Shown one piece after another: positions 8,368-17,333 of a stretch of 40,607 nt of DNA (position 1 is its first letter; each line of letters starts with the position of its first letter). Made by a program: the position numbers and the translations under genes. The stretch comes from Woeseiaceae bacterium (GTDB lineage: Bacteria; Pseudomonadota; Gammaproteobacteria; Steroidobacterales; Woeseiaceae). Below the pieces are notes generated by a model, which was given only the letters and a program-made list of their open reading frames with translations, ran no database searches and was not told the origin of the DNA. The stretch is taken from contig JABDNG010000001.1 of the NCBI GenBank assembly GCA_013001045.1, positions 1 through 40,607 on the forward strand. Direction: 5' to 3'.

Positions 8368-10875
8368 ATGCAAACAATCAATCGAAGCAGGATTTCAATC
8401 GCGTTTCTACTTCTGGCAGCATTACCGGTCATGGCGCAGGAAATCACATCGGCTTCCGAACAACGCATCGACTCGATCCTCGAGAAGATGACGGTCGAAG
8501 AAAAAGTGGACCTCTTGGCCGGCGTCGACTTTTTCTACCTGCGTGGCGTGCCACGCCTCGGCGTGCCCCGGATGCGGATGATCGACGGGCCGATGGGGGT
8601 GCGCAATGACGGTCCGGCAACCGCGTTTGCCGGTGGCATCGCGTTGGCCGCCACCTGGAATACGGCGCTGGCCGAACAGATTGGCGTTGAGTTTGGCCGC
8701 GATGCGCGTGCCAAGGGTGCGCATTTCCTGCTGGCGCCGGGCGTCAATATTTATCGCGCGCCCGTCATCGGGAGAAATTTCGAGTATCTCGGTGAAGACC
8801 CGTTTCTCGCAGGACAGATAGCCGTTGGTTTTATCAAGGGCGTACAGAGCCAGGGCGTAAGCGCTACCGTGAAACACTTGGCAGCCAATAATTCCGAGTT
8901 CGACCGCAACAACACCGATTCGATTGTCGACGAGCGCACGCTGCGCGAGATTTACCTGCCCGCTTTCGAAGCAGCCATCAAGGAAGGAAACGTCGGCGCC
9001 ATTATGGATGGCTACAACCTGACAAACGGCGATTACATGTCGCAGCACAGCTATCTTAACAACGACGTGGCCAAGGGCGAGTGGGGCTTTGAGGGCGTGA
9101 TCATGTCGGACTGGATCTCGACCTACGACGCGATCGGTATGGCGAACGGCGGACTGGACATCGAAATGCCCTATCCCACGCACTTCAATCGCGAGACCTT
9201 GCTCCCCGCGCTCGACTCCGGCGAGGTCAGTCTCGCGACGCTCGACGACAAAGTTCGTCGCATACTGCGCGTTGCGGAGCGATTTGGCTGGCTTGACCGC
9301 GAACAGCTCGACCTGTCGATTCCCCGGTTGAATGTGGCGGGCCGCCAGGCAGCGCTGCAGGGCGCCCGTGAAGGCATCGTGCTCCTGAAGAACGAGAACA
9401 GGCTGTTGCCGATCGACGGCGAGAAGGTCAAGACCATTCTCGTCGTTGGGCCGAACGTACACCCCGCCGTCGTCGGCGGTGGCGGCAGCTCGAAGACAGA
9501 GCCCTTTACCTCGGTCAGTATCCTCGAGGGCCTTGTCGAGATCGCCGGCGCCAATACGAAGGTACTGCACACTGAGGGCATTCCCTCACTGACCGACATG
9601 GTGCGCAGCACACAGTTTTCGACAGACGACGCAGGCACCGAGCCGGGTTTGCACGCTCAATACTTTGCGAGTGACGATCTTTCCGGTGAGGCCGTGATCA
9701 CCCGGGTGGAACCTCGTGTCGAAATAGGCATCGGTCCGAACGGCCCCTTTTATCCGCCCGACACGGCTTCCGAGCGCTGGACGGGTTTCTACACCACGAC
9801 CGATGGCGGCACGTTTGATGTCGTGGTCGCCGCTTCTGGCGACCGCGGGTTTTATTACCGCGTATTTATCGATGACGAACTCGTAATCGATTCCTGGGCA
9901 ATTAATAAAGCCATCGTCGACTATGCAACGCTCGAACTCGCGGCGGGTACTCACAAAGTGGTCCTGGAACACCGAGGACGCCAGAAATGGCCCGGTGAGC
10001 GCCTGCAACTTGCGATTTCACGGCACGGCGAGCGTGTCTCTGACGTGGCGAAGTCGATGGCGGCGGACGCCGATGTCGTCGTCATTGCCGCGGGCTTCGA
10101 TGAATCGACCGAGTCCGAGGGTGCGGACCGCACGTTTCGACTGCCGCCCGCGCAGGACGAACTCATCAATGCGATGGCCGACGCCAATAATAAGACGGTC
10201 GTGGTTATGACCTCGGGCGGCGCCGTGGATATGAATGCCTGGCTCGAACACGTGCCGGCACTGCTGCAGGCCTGGTATCCGGGTCAGGAAGGCGGTACCG
10301 CAATCGCGGAAATCCTGTTTGCTGCGGTGAACCCCTCAGGCCGCCTGCCCGCAACCTTCGAGCGACACTGGGAGGACAACCCTTCGCATGATTCCTATTA
10401 CCCGGAGCCGGGCACGCTCAAGGTTCACTACGAGGAAGGTGTTTTTGTAGGCTACCGCGGTTTCGAGTCGAAAAGTGTCGAACCGCTCTTCCCTTTCGGC
10501 CACGGTCTTTCTTACACGGACTTCGAATACGGCAAGCTATCGATTTCGCCGGACAAGACGGACGACGGCAACGTAACTGTCAGTTTCGAGCTGACCAACA
10601 CGGGCAGCCGCGCTGGCGCCGAGGTTGCACAATTGTACGTGGCCGACTCGCACAGTGATCTGCCGAGACCGCCTAAAGAGCTGAAAGGGTTTGCCAAAGT
10701 GGCCTTAGAGCCGCGCGAGACAAAAAGCGTGACCGTTAAACTGGATCGACGATCGTTCGCTTATTACGACGTCGGCGCCAGGGACTGGCGCGTCACACCG
10801 GGAACGTTCGAAATCCTGATCGGCCGGTCCAGCAAGGACATCGTGCTTAAGGGAAATGTGTCGTATACGAATTGA
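8368..10875 (+). CDS. Secreted GH3 beta-glucosidase with inserted PA14 domain
   Basis: An 835-residue glycoside hydrolase. Signal peptide at residues 1-23, then the GH3 N-terminal barrel: substrate-binding KHLAANNSEFDR (about 169-180) and the nucleophile in GVIMSDWIS (Asp248). The GH3 C-terminal alpha/beta domain (about 325 to 670) is interrupted by a PA14 module (about residues 425-555), a known arrangement in beta-glucosidases that shapes the sugar-binding pocket. A fibronectin-III-like domain closes the protein (about 745-830). GH3 enzymes remove terminal beta-linked sugars with retention of configuration. It should act in the periplasm or outside and feed on products imported by the adjacent TonB receptor. 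The start was chosen because it gives a good signal peptide. Confidence 0.93.
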   Translation: MQTINRSRISIAFLLLAALPVMAQEITSASEQRIDSILEKMTVEEKVDLLAGVDFFYLRGVPRLGVPRMRMIDGPMGVRNDGPATAFAGGIALAATWNTALAEQIGVEFGRDARAKGAHFLLAPGVNIYRAPVIGRNFEYLGEDPFLAGQIAVGFIKGVQSQGVSATVKHLAANNSEFDRNNTDSIVDERTLREIYLPAFEAAIKEGNVGAIMDGYNLTNGDYMSQHSYLNNDVAKGEWGFEGVIMSDWISTYDAIGMANGGLDIEMPYPTHFNRETLLPALDSGEVSLATLDDKVRRILRVAERFGWLDREQLDLSIPRLNVAGRQAALQGAREGIVLLKNENRLLPIDGEKVKTILVVGPNVHPAVVGGGGSSKTEPFTSVSILEGLVEIAGANTKVLHTEGIPSLTDMVRSTQFSTDDAGTEPGLHAQYFASDDLSGEAVITRVEPRVEIGIGPNGPFYPPDTASERWTGFYTTTDGGTFDVVVAASGDRGFYYRVFIDDELVIDSWAINKAIVDYATLELAAGTHKVVLEHRGRQKWPGERLQLAISRHGERVSDVAKSMAADADVVVIAAGFDESTESEGADRTFRLPPAQDELINAMADANNKTVVVMTSGGAVDMNAWLEHVPALLQAWYPGQEGGTAIAEILFAAVNPSGRLPATFERHWEDNPSHDSYYPEPGTLKVHYEEGVFVGYRGFESKSVEPLFPFGHGLSYTDFEYGKLSISPDKTDDGNVTVSFELTNTGSRAGAEVAQLYVADSHSDLPRPPKELKGFAKVALEPRETKSVTVKLDRRSFAYYDVGARDWRVTPGTFEILIGRSSKDIVLKGNVSYTN

Positions 10876-10958
10876 GGTCGGTAACGCAGCCTCATTAAGT
10901 CCGTAGCGTAAGTTCGATTTGTCGCACGTTAATCGTATCGGTTGTCAGCGCGCAAGTG

Positions 10959-11315
10959 TTAGTGCGCAACTCTCGACAAAAGAACGTCAATCTCCTTCTC
11001 GCTAGATAACCAGTCCGCTACAGGATCACCGTTCTGGAAGTTGCGCTTTTCTGCGCGATAATACGCCGCCGTCGCAATCATCTCGTGGCGTGAATCTGGA
11101 GAGACCTGGACAGCTTTTTGTCGGGAACCCTGTGAGCGCCGGGCGACTTTTTTGGAAGCTTTTCTGGCGCCTTTCTTCGCGGGCTTTTTTGCAACCTGCC
11201 TGGTGGCCTTCTTGCCCACCTTCTTGGCGACCTTCTTGGTCGCCTTCTTGGTGGCCTTCTTGGTGGCTTTCTTTCTCGCTTTCGCGGGTGATTTTGTCGT
11301 GCGGCTATTTGCCAT
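10959..11315 (-). CDS. Histone-H1-like basic protein with C-terminal DUF2934 domain
   Basis: A 118-residue protein in two parts. Residues 1-70 are a lysine/alanine/threonine-rich tail built from KKAT, KKVA and KKPA units, like bacterial H1-like nucleoid proteins and AlgP. Residues 76-118 (RHEMIATAAYYRAEKRNF..DPVADWLSSEKEID) match the small DUF2934 domain, recognisable by IA.AAYYRAE, a DW pair and a final acidic helix. The basic tail probably binds DNA or another polyanion; DUF2934 has no known function. The coding DNA carries a near-tandem 12-base period (about 11180-11280), which could expand or contract by slippage. Confidence 0.8.
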   Translation of the reverse strand: MANSRTTKSPAKARKKATKKATKKATKKVAKKVGKKATRQVAKKPAKKGARKASKKVARRSQGSRQKAVQVSPDSRHEMIATAAYYRAEKRNFQNGDPVADWLSSEKEIDVLLSRVAH

Positions 11316-11575
11316 GTGGTTCCTCCGGGCCTTCGTGTGCCCTGAATCAGATACTGTTGATGTAGCAAATAACGCAGAGCGATATCGATGTCAACATCTT
11401 GAGTCTGTCAGTGATATCGGCGACAACAACAAATGAACGATCGAAGCAGTCGCCTGCACAATTTGTGTGCAGGAAATTATCGTCTTGCACTCAGATTGCA
11501 CATCCGACCGTCCTTTCCCTGATCGGAAGCACAATGAATCCTCGTTGTTACAGTTATCTGGCACGAACGCCGTGC

Positions 11576-11591
11576 TGGCATGAATCCTGCA
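11576..11591 (+). promoter_or_regulatory. Sigma-54 (-24/-12) promoter candidate
   Basis: TGGCATGAATCCTGCA matches the RpoN consensus TGGCAY-R-N4-YTGCW with the required GG-N10-GC spacing. It would start transcription near 11602, leaving a leader of about 40 bases before the ATG at 11641. A 5-bp dyad (GCACG-N5-CGTGC, 11561-11575) abuts it upstream. The rest of the 325-bp gap 11316-11640 shows no coding frame I can support. Confidence 0.5.
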
Positions 11592-11640
11592 GTGAACTCG
11601 TAGGCCGTATCAGACTGTACAGGAAGGTTGCTCATCGCCT

Positions 11641-12117
11641 ATGCAAAGCATCGAATCAAACTTGCATGAATCGCCGTGGCAAACCGCGGAGCGAACCCGC
11701 GAGGTCCTGAGCCAGCGCTTCAATGACCGACTTCGTGTGATCGCAAAGCAATCAGTCACGTACTGGTTTAGCCAGGACAAGCTCGACAAGTTGCTGGCTC
11801 AATATATCAGCTCCCTGGAGGGCTGCGAATTGCTCTACGCCATTGATCAAACCGGCCGGCAAGTCAGTTCCAATATTCATTCGGCATCGGTAGACAGCAG
11901 TGCCTACGGACAGGATCTCTCCGATCGACCCTATACGATCAGCTTGTCAGTCCTGAGAAATGTCGCCTTTCACGGCGCATTTGCTTGTGACGCGTACGTG
12001 AGCAAGGCGACTCAGCGGCCCTGTGTCACCGTGATGTACGGAGTCACGTCGGGGATGTCCTTAATGGGCTTCATCGCAGCGGATTTCTACCCTGCACAAG
12101 AACAGTCACACTACTGA
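11641..12117 (+). CDS. PDC/Cache-type sensor-domain protein
   Basis: A 158-residue soluble protein with a helical N-terminus and a PAS-like sensor fold of the PDC/Cache type: CELLYAIDQTGRQVSSNIHS (about residues 61-80), then GQDLSDRPY (about 89-97) and a C-terminal GFIAADFY strand. The D-x-x-G-x-Q-V-S-SN pattern followed by a D-RPY motif is characteristic of stand-alone PDC sensor proteins found in gammaproteobacteria and of the sensor part of some diguanylate cyclases (family knowledge). There is no signal peptide or output domain, so it may work with a partner protein. The sigma-54-type promoter upstream suggests regulation by an enhancer-binding protein. Confidence 0.65.
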   Translation: MQSIESNLHESPWQTAERTREVLSQRFNDRLRVIAKQSVTYWFSQDKLDKLLAQYISSLEGCELLYAIDQTGRQVSSNIHSASVDSSAYGQDLSDRPYTISLSVLRNVAFHGAFACDAYVSKATQRPCVTVMYGVTSGMSLMGFIAADFYPAQEQSHY

Positions 12118-12298
12118 CTTAAACCCCGTCTGCCCTGAGCGGCATGAGGCCCCAGGCATTCATGCTACGGACCTTGAGCACCGGATTCCTAAAGGTTGGC
12201 TTCAACGGGTTCTCCGCGGCAGTTCTTCTCCGGTGGCGCCCGCGAGCTCGGCCAGCTTCTGCCCATGCGTCATCATACGGCGCAAAGTGACTGCTTGG

Positions 12299-14224
12299 TC
12301 ATTGTATCGCTTGGCGGGCCTCATCAATCCTTTGCTGCAGGATGTTCAGATCTGCTTCGCGCACATTCCGTCCAAGAAAGTTCTCTTTCCCGTGCTGCCG
12401 CGCGAGGATTAGATAACGTTGCGCTTCATCGGGCCTGCCGGCATCCAACAGCCAGACAATCTCCTGAAGTCGAATATCGATCTCCGGTTTCGCCTCATAC
12501 GACAGGTCCAGCTGTTCCAGAGCGCCCGTCAGGTTGCCACTTTGTTGGTAGGCAACGCCTTTGAAATAATGCGCTGCGCCGCGCGACGCTGAAATTTTTG
12601 CCATTGTCGAATTGCGCAACAGGGCATCGAACAACTCGTCGATTTCCGCGAAACCAAAAGCATCGCAGGAACCAGCAGCGACATTAGAAAGCAATGGTCC
12701 GAGAAAACCAGCAATTTGTGTATCAAAGCTACTGTGCTCAAGAAACATCAATGTTGTGCGAACTTGATCATCGGTTGCCACATTAAGAAGGCAACTCAGA
12801 TTGAGAATGCTTAGCCGGGTTGACGTGTGCTCTGGATATTTCGCCGCAAGACCCTGTTGTACCGCCAGCGCTTCCTGATACTGACCTCGAGAAATGTACT
12901 TGTTGGCGACATACTGCTGTGCGCGAAGCGAGTCTGGGTGCTCGACCAACGCCGTTTGCATGAGCCGGTCCTCGTTACCCCACGGCGCTGCGCTTTGCCA
13001 GGTAAGAAAGCATTCCATACTGATGAACATGATCAGGATCAGCGGAAATATCCGGCGCAGTTTCTGGCTGAGAAGCGGCAACAAGGAACAGATAGCGATC
13101 AAAGGTCCGAGGAGCGGCAGATAGTTGCGGTGTTCGAAGTAAAGCTCGAGTGAAATCGGACCCGCTTCGAAGCTATGGCCGACGAAGAACCAGAGGATGC
13201 CGAGACTGACCAGTGGCCATCGTTTGCGAGACCATGCGGCGAATGACACCAGTGCAGCGATAACTAGAAAGCTGATCAATGTGATAGCGGGATCGAGCAG
13301 TCCTTTGGAGACGGCATAGTCGTCGTGAAATATGCCGAGCCCGGATAACTGCGGAAAGACGATCTGGCGCAAGTAGTCGACCACGACCACGGCCTGCGTC
13401 AGAAGCCGCTCGTACAGTGTGAAGTCGCGAATCTCGAAACTCTGCATGAGTTGGCCCCAGCCCCACGCCAGGTAGGCGATCAAGACAATCAATGGCATGG
13501 CAAGCACGGCAATCAACGCAGGTCTGTGCCGCCCCTCAAGGCGAATCGAGCCGAATACAGTCAGTTCGATTACAAGTGCATAGAATGGCAACAGGATTCC
13601 GGTTTCTTTGCTTAGCAGCGCCAGCGCGCCACAAATACCCATGCCGGCGATTATCCATGTCCATCCGCGCTGCGGCTTCGTCGGCAGATAACTCCGACCG
13701 CGCATGTAACAAAGCAGCCCCGCCAACGTAAACAGACCGCCGAGCTGTGTCATGCGCTGAACAATGTAGGCGGTTGTCGATACCAGTAACGGATGCAGCA
13801 ACCACAATGTGGCGCATAGCAACGCGAGGTTCTCAGCAGTTTCTCGCGTGTAAACGGTCGAAAAAATGAGCCGGGTCAGAGAAAACACCAATAACCCGTT
13901 GACCAGATGAATGAGGAGGTTGGTGATACGAAACGGTCGTGGGTCGGTTGGCCAGGTTTGACCGTTGAGTGTGAAGCTGGCCAGGCTCAAGGGGCGACCC
14001 AGGGGGCTTGACTGTGCGCTCGTTATGAATTCTATGTACTTGTCTGTCGAAGTCAGTCCGCCACGATCGCCCAGGAGTTCGAGGTTCGGGATGTCATCAA
14101 AAAGAAAAGGCCCGTTAAGCGAAGGCCAGTAACATAGTACGGTTAGCAGAAGCGCGGCGATCAATCCGGCCAGGATTCCAGTCCGATGACGGTGGTTTGT
14201 TGAAACGTCTCGAAGGATCTGCAC
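12299..14224 (-). CDS. GT-C-type multi-membrane protein with C-terminal TPR repeats
   Basis: A 641-residue protein with a cytoplasmic N-terminus, about ten to twelve membrane helices up to residue 405 and a soluble tetratricopeptide-like C-terminal region (about 410-641). The first loop carries FLFDDIPNLELL, with paired acidic residues in the place where lipid-linked-sugar-dependent GT-C transferases have their catalytic DD/DE, followed by SSPLGRPLSLASF. This layout matches TMTC/PMT-like O-glycosyltransferases and the TPR-bearing membrane proteins often found near pilin and glycan genes. It probably transfers a sugar from a lipid carrier to a periplasmic protein; the acceptor is unknown. The window also encodes a Ser-rich pilin, a plausible substrate, but that link is inference. 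Confidence 0.7.
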   Translation of the reverse strand: MQILRDVSTNHRHRTGILAGLIAALLLTVLCYWPSLNGPFLFDDIPNLELLGDRGGLTSTDKYIEFITSAQSSPLGRPLSLASFTLNGQTWPTDPRPFRITNLLIHLVNGLLVFSLTRLIFSTVYTRETAENLALLCATLWLLHPLLVSTTAYIVQRMTQLGGLFTLAGLLCYMRGRSYLPTKPQRGWTWIIAGMGICGALALLSKETGILLPFYALVIELTVFGSIRLEGRHRPALIAVLAMPLIVLIAYLAWGWGQLMQSFEIRDFTLYERLLTQAVVVVDYLRQIVFPQLSGLGIFHDDYAVSKGLLDPAITLISFLVIAALVSFAAWSRKRWPLVSLGILWFFVGHSFEAGPISLELYFEHRNYLPLLGPLIAICSLLPLLSQKLRRIFPLILIMFISMECFLTWQSAAPWGNEDRLMQTALVEHPDSLRAQQYVANKYISRGQYQEALAVQQGLAAKYPEHTSTRLSILNLSCLLNVATDDQVRTTLMFLEHSSFDTQIAGFLGPLLSNVAAGSCDAFGFAEIDELFDALLRNSTMAKISASRGAAHYFKGVAYQQSGNLTGALEQLDLSYEAKPEIDIRLQEIVWLLDAGRPDEAQRYLILARQHGKENFLGRNVREADLNILQQRIDEARQAIQ

Positions 14225-14775
14225 GAATTTCCAGTTGGTCGGGGACGACTTTGTTTCAGATGTCGAACTATACCTGTATGCCCCGATTCTTGTTAATGCA
14301 CCTGCCAGCCCTCATCCTCTACGCACAGACCTTCGGCGACATCCCGACTCGCAACCCGCACATCCATTCTCGGAAAACCGACGGCGTGTTTCGGCCCTCC
14401 GGCAACTTACGGGTATTGCCGCCACTGCCGAATGCAGCGCCCCGCAACCTGCGGCGCCACCGGGTGTTGGGTGTCTTCTGGATTAAGAGGGCATACCCGA
14501 TGCCGGACTCGAAACACGTATGCTCAAGTAGCGTTATTCCGGTTTCTCGATGCACAGCCGAATCCGCACCGCAGCCGACGATGCTGCAGGCCGGCAGCAC
14601 CTCGCCCTCTGAATGATCCGCTATCCGTTAGGCTCGCGAAGATGCGCCACCACTGCGAAGAGAAGGCTTGCGCGAGACATGATTAGTTGGTGCGATCGAT
14701 AAGGTACTATTCGGTCTTGCCCGAAAGCCGATCGGCTGCCTCGGATCATATGAAATATGATGGAGTCCGTTTTTC
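14225..14775. other. Non-coding gap between the GT-C-like gene and the GT2 gene
   Basis: 551 bases with overlapping short frames on both strands but none with convincing composition, start or homology. Near its end there is a TACTAT -10-like hexamer (14705-14710) and a perfect dyad TCATAT-GAA-ATATGA (14746-14760) immediately before the TGGAG ribosome site of the GT2 gene. The dyad may be an operator or may fold over the ribosome site. Confidence 0.4.
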
Positions 14776-15657
14776 GTGTCTACAGGAAATCAAGATCCAC
14801 TCGTAACGATCGGCATGCCGATCTACAACGAGGAGCGTTTTTTGCAGCACGCTCTGGATTCGCTGCTTGCACAGGACTACGAGAACATTCAGATCCTGAT
14901 TTCTGACAATGCATCGACAGATTGCAGCGGAGACATAGGCCGCAAGGCAGCAGAAGACGATAGCCGCATTATTTATACCTGTACCGAAGAGAACATTGGC
15001 GCCACCGGGAATTTTCGGCGTGTCGCAAGCATGGCTGAGGGAAAATATTTCATGTGGGCGGCCGGACACGATGAATGGTCGAGCGATCTGATCTCGGCAA
15101 GTGTTGCTGCTCTCGAAATAAACAGCTCTGCATCCATTGCATTCGCGCACTCACGATGGATGGGCGAAACAGGCGAAGACGATGGTGGCGACATCGATTA
15201 TCCGGACACCCGGGGCAAGAGCCTGCTCGGGCGCTTCTTTACGGTGTTCTGGGGCAGTATGCACCCAGTGCTTAGTCTGATGCGAATGGACTACCTGCGC
15301 CAAACCAGGAGTATGCAGGGCTTCGCTGGTGCTGACCTGGTTCTATTGTTGGACATGGTCCTGATGGGCGACTTTGTGCATGTACCGAACGCTTGGTGGC
15401 GGCGCCGTAATGTACGCAGCAAAGAAAGTCATCGCCAGAGAATGAAGCGCTACACAGGCGCGGAATTCGGACAAGCGAAATCAACGCTGGACCGCCGCTT
15501 TCCGCTCTTGCGACTGCCTGCCTCATTGATGGCCACTATCTGGAATTCTCGACACTCATTGTTGCAGAGAATCATCTTGCTGCTGGCTCTATTGCCGCTA
15601 ATGCCTGTCCGTTACATCGTCGGTGTTCGCAAAGCAAACAAGAACAGTCAGCAATGA
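14776..15657 (+). CDS. Family 2 glycosyltransferase
   Basis: A 293-residue cytoplasmic or membrane-associated inverting glycosyltransferase. The GT-A fold shows VTIGMPIYNEERFLQHALDSL at residues 10-30, SDNASTD (about 46-52) and the metal-binding-like AAGHDEW (about 95-101). The C-terminal 40 residues are hydrophobic and may anchor it to the membrane. I use the GTG start at 14776, with TGGAG 10 bases upstream. Its last codon overlaps the next gene (ATGA), so it is coupled to the flippase-like protein. Donor and acceptor sugars cannot be read from sequence. Confidence 0.88.
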   Translation: MSTGNQDPLVTIGMPIYNEERFLQHALDSLLAQDYENIQILISDNASTDCSGDIGRKAAEDDSRIIYTCTEENIGATGNFRRVASMAEGKYFMWAAGHDEWSSDLISASVAALEINSSASIAFAHSRWMGETGEDDGGDIDYPDTRGKSLLGRFFTVFWGSMHPVLSLMRMDYLRQTRSMQGFAGADLVLLLDMVLMGDFVHVPNAWWRRRNVRSKESHRQRMKRYTGAEFGQAKSTLDRRFPLLRLPASLMATIWNSRHSLLQRIILLLALLPLMPVRYIVGVRKANKNSQQ

Positions 15658-16532
15658 AAAGTAAAATCGTCAATGGTCTAAAACTCCTGTTCACACCGGT
15701 GGCGTTCGCGTTTCTTATCTATTTTGCGTGGCAGTCCAGAGATGAGCTGGCGGAGTTGGTCAGAAATGCTTCACTTGCCTATTTGGGTTTTGCGGCTCTG
15801 GTATGGGCTGCATTGCACGCCGTATCTCCGCTGCTGGCTGTCGTTGTTTTCGGCGGTTGCGGCTCAAAGATCAGTTGGCAGCAGGCGTTCGAAACACACG
15901 CGGCTCGTTTACCGGCGCGCTACTTGCCCGGCGGAATCTGGCACACGGTTGGGCGAGTGATGGACTACCGCGAACAGGGCGTCGCCGGTCGCCATTTGAG
16001 TGCCTTCGTCATTCTGGAGAATGGGCTGGCTGCCGTGATAACTCTGGCTATTGGCGGTGCAATCGTATTTTCCATGCGCGGTGCGGACCCGCTGGGAACT
16101 ATCGCAGGCCTGGCTAGCTTAGCAAGTTTGGCCGCATTGCCGCTGATGATCTATGCGATCAACTCACGGGTGTTGCAGCAGCCGGAAGGCCTGTCGCACA
16201 GCGCCTTGCTCAATAGCGGGTCCATCGTGGTCGTGTTCTGGCTCGGTGCGACCGTGGCCTTCTTGCTCTATCTCAAGGCGTTTGGGGCATCGACAGGTAA
16301 TTACTCGCTCGTCGAAATGGCAGGTATCTATCTGTTCTCGTGGGGCGTCGGTTTCGTATCGATTTTCGCACCCCAGGGCATCGGCATCTTTGAAGTAGTG
16401 GCGAGCGAGCTGATGGACAGCCCCATTGGCTTGATGGGGTTCGCAGCGCTTATCGCGGGTTTTCGCGTTGTGGTTCTGATCGCCGACATTTCCGTCTGGC
16501 TGATCTATCTGGCAACGCGCCGCTCTGACTAG
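15654..16532 (+). CDS. Lysylphosphatidylglycerol-synthase/UPF0104-type flippase-like membrane protein
   Basis: A 292-residue protein with about eight membrane helices and the hallmark sequence of the LPG_synthase_TM family: RLPARYLPGGIWHTVGRV (about residues 83-100), and a later SWGVGFVSIFAPQGIGIFE (about 228-246). Members include the flippase half of MprF and the AglD/YbhN group, which act on membrane lipids or polyprenyl-linked sugars. The 4-base overlap with the GT2 gene suggests the two assemble or move the same lipid-linked glycan. Its TAG ends one base before the convergent stop of the CmcI-like gene. Confidence 0.8.
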   Translation: MKSKIVNGLKLLFTPVAFAFLIYFAWQSRDELAELVRNASLAYLGFAALVWAALHAVSPLLAVVVFGGCGSKISWQQAFETHAARLPARYLPGGIWHTVGRVMDYREQGVAGRHLSAFVILENGLAAVITLAIGGAIVFSMRGADPLGTIAGLASLASLAALPLMIYAINSRVLQQPEGLSHSALLNSGSIVVVFWLGATVAFLLYLKAFGASTGNYSLVEMAGIYLFSWGVGFVSIFAPQGIGIFEVVASELMDSPIGLMGFAALIAGFRVVVLIADISVWLIYLATRRSD

Positions 16533-16533
16533 A

Positions 16534-17298
16534 CTACTTGCGCTTGATCCAGGCGTCCGGCCAATGAGTGATATTCGTGCCGAGGTCACTTTCGTTGAAC
16601 GGCCACTCAGGTTGCTCGATAACGAACTCAGGATGCGTTGCCACGAATTCATGTGCCGCCGTTGCCGGATTGTCTTCCTTCCATTCTGATTCTCCGCGCG
16701 GGCCATCGTAAACCCACTTCATCACACCGTCTGTCGCGACAATGTAGGAGCCCGGCGTGACCAAATGCTGATAAGCGGCGAGTTCTTTCGCTACATGGTC
16801 TCGTGTGTGATTTGAATCGAGGATCACCAAAACGGTCTCGGCATCACCGACCGCATCGTCAACCTGCGACACGATTTCAGGTGCTGACGAGTCGCCCTCG
16901 ATCATCGTGATGTACTCGTAAAGCTCATGTGCCTCTATCGCGTCGCGATTATGTTGGCGGATCTCAATGTCGATGCCGACGATGCGACCCTTACCCATGG
17001 CCTTGCAGAGGCTGGCGTAGAAAATCAGTGAGCCACCATGAGCGATGCCCGTCTCTACAATGATATCCGGTTTAAGGCGGTATATGACTTCCTGCGTGCG
17101 CAGCATATCTTCGGGAAGTTGAATAATCGGACGACCCATCCACGCGAATGTGTACGAATATTTCATTTGCCAACCGAGGCGCACCCACTCCAATGAGGCG
17201 ATGTCGAATGCTTCGCGGCTGTATAAGTCCATGCTCTTAACCTCGCCTGCATCTTCAATTATCAGTAGCGCGTTGTCGTTGTCGATCGTCAGTTTCAC
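16534..17298 (-). CDS. CmcI-family SAM-dependent O-methyltransferase (cephalosporin-hydroxylase-like)
   Basis: A 254-residue Rossmann-fold protein of the CmcI/rhamnosyl O-methyltransferase family. SAM-binding motif VETGIAHGGSLIFYASL (about residues 80-96), the acidic loop GIDIEIR (about 106-112), and the metal/active-site segment LVILDSNHTRDHV (about 156-168), all typical of the family. Despite the name, most members O-methylate sugars. It is the last gene of the CDP-sugar operon, 35 bases after the SDR gene, so the probable role is O-methylation of the deoxysugar after its transfer or activation. Its stop lies one base from the convergent stop of the flippase-like gene. Confidence 0.85.
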   Translation of the reverse strand: MKLTIDNDNALLIIEDAGEVKSMDLYSREAFDIASLEWVRLGWQMKYSYTFAWMGRPIIQLPEDMLRTQEVIYRLKPDIIVETGIAHGGSLIFYASLCKAMGKGRIVGIDIEIRQHNRDAIEAHELYEYITMIEGDSSAPEIVSQVDDAVGDAETVLVILDSNHTRDHVAKELAAYQHLVTPGSYIVATDGVMKWVYDGPRGESEWKEDNPATAAHEFVATHPEFVIEQPEWPFNESDLGTNITHWPDAWIKRK

Positions 17299-17333
17299 GT
17301 AGTGCTCCGTATCAATTGTTCATTACCGATCGT

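Noticed and set aside
8422-9570. A 382-codon open frame on the minus strand
   Set aside because: It is antisense to the clearly real GH3 gene and has no plausible protein features; it reflects the high-GC codon pattern of the other strand.
11180-11280. Possible tandem repeat or CRISPR-like array
   Set aside because: The 12-base period encodes the lysine-rich repeats of the H1-like protein; there are no spacers.
14319-14600. A 93-codon minus-strand frame in the 14.2-14.8 kb gap
   Set aside because: No start context, irregular composition and no domain; competing frames cover the same region on both strands.
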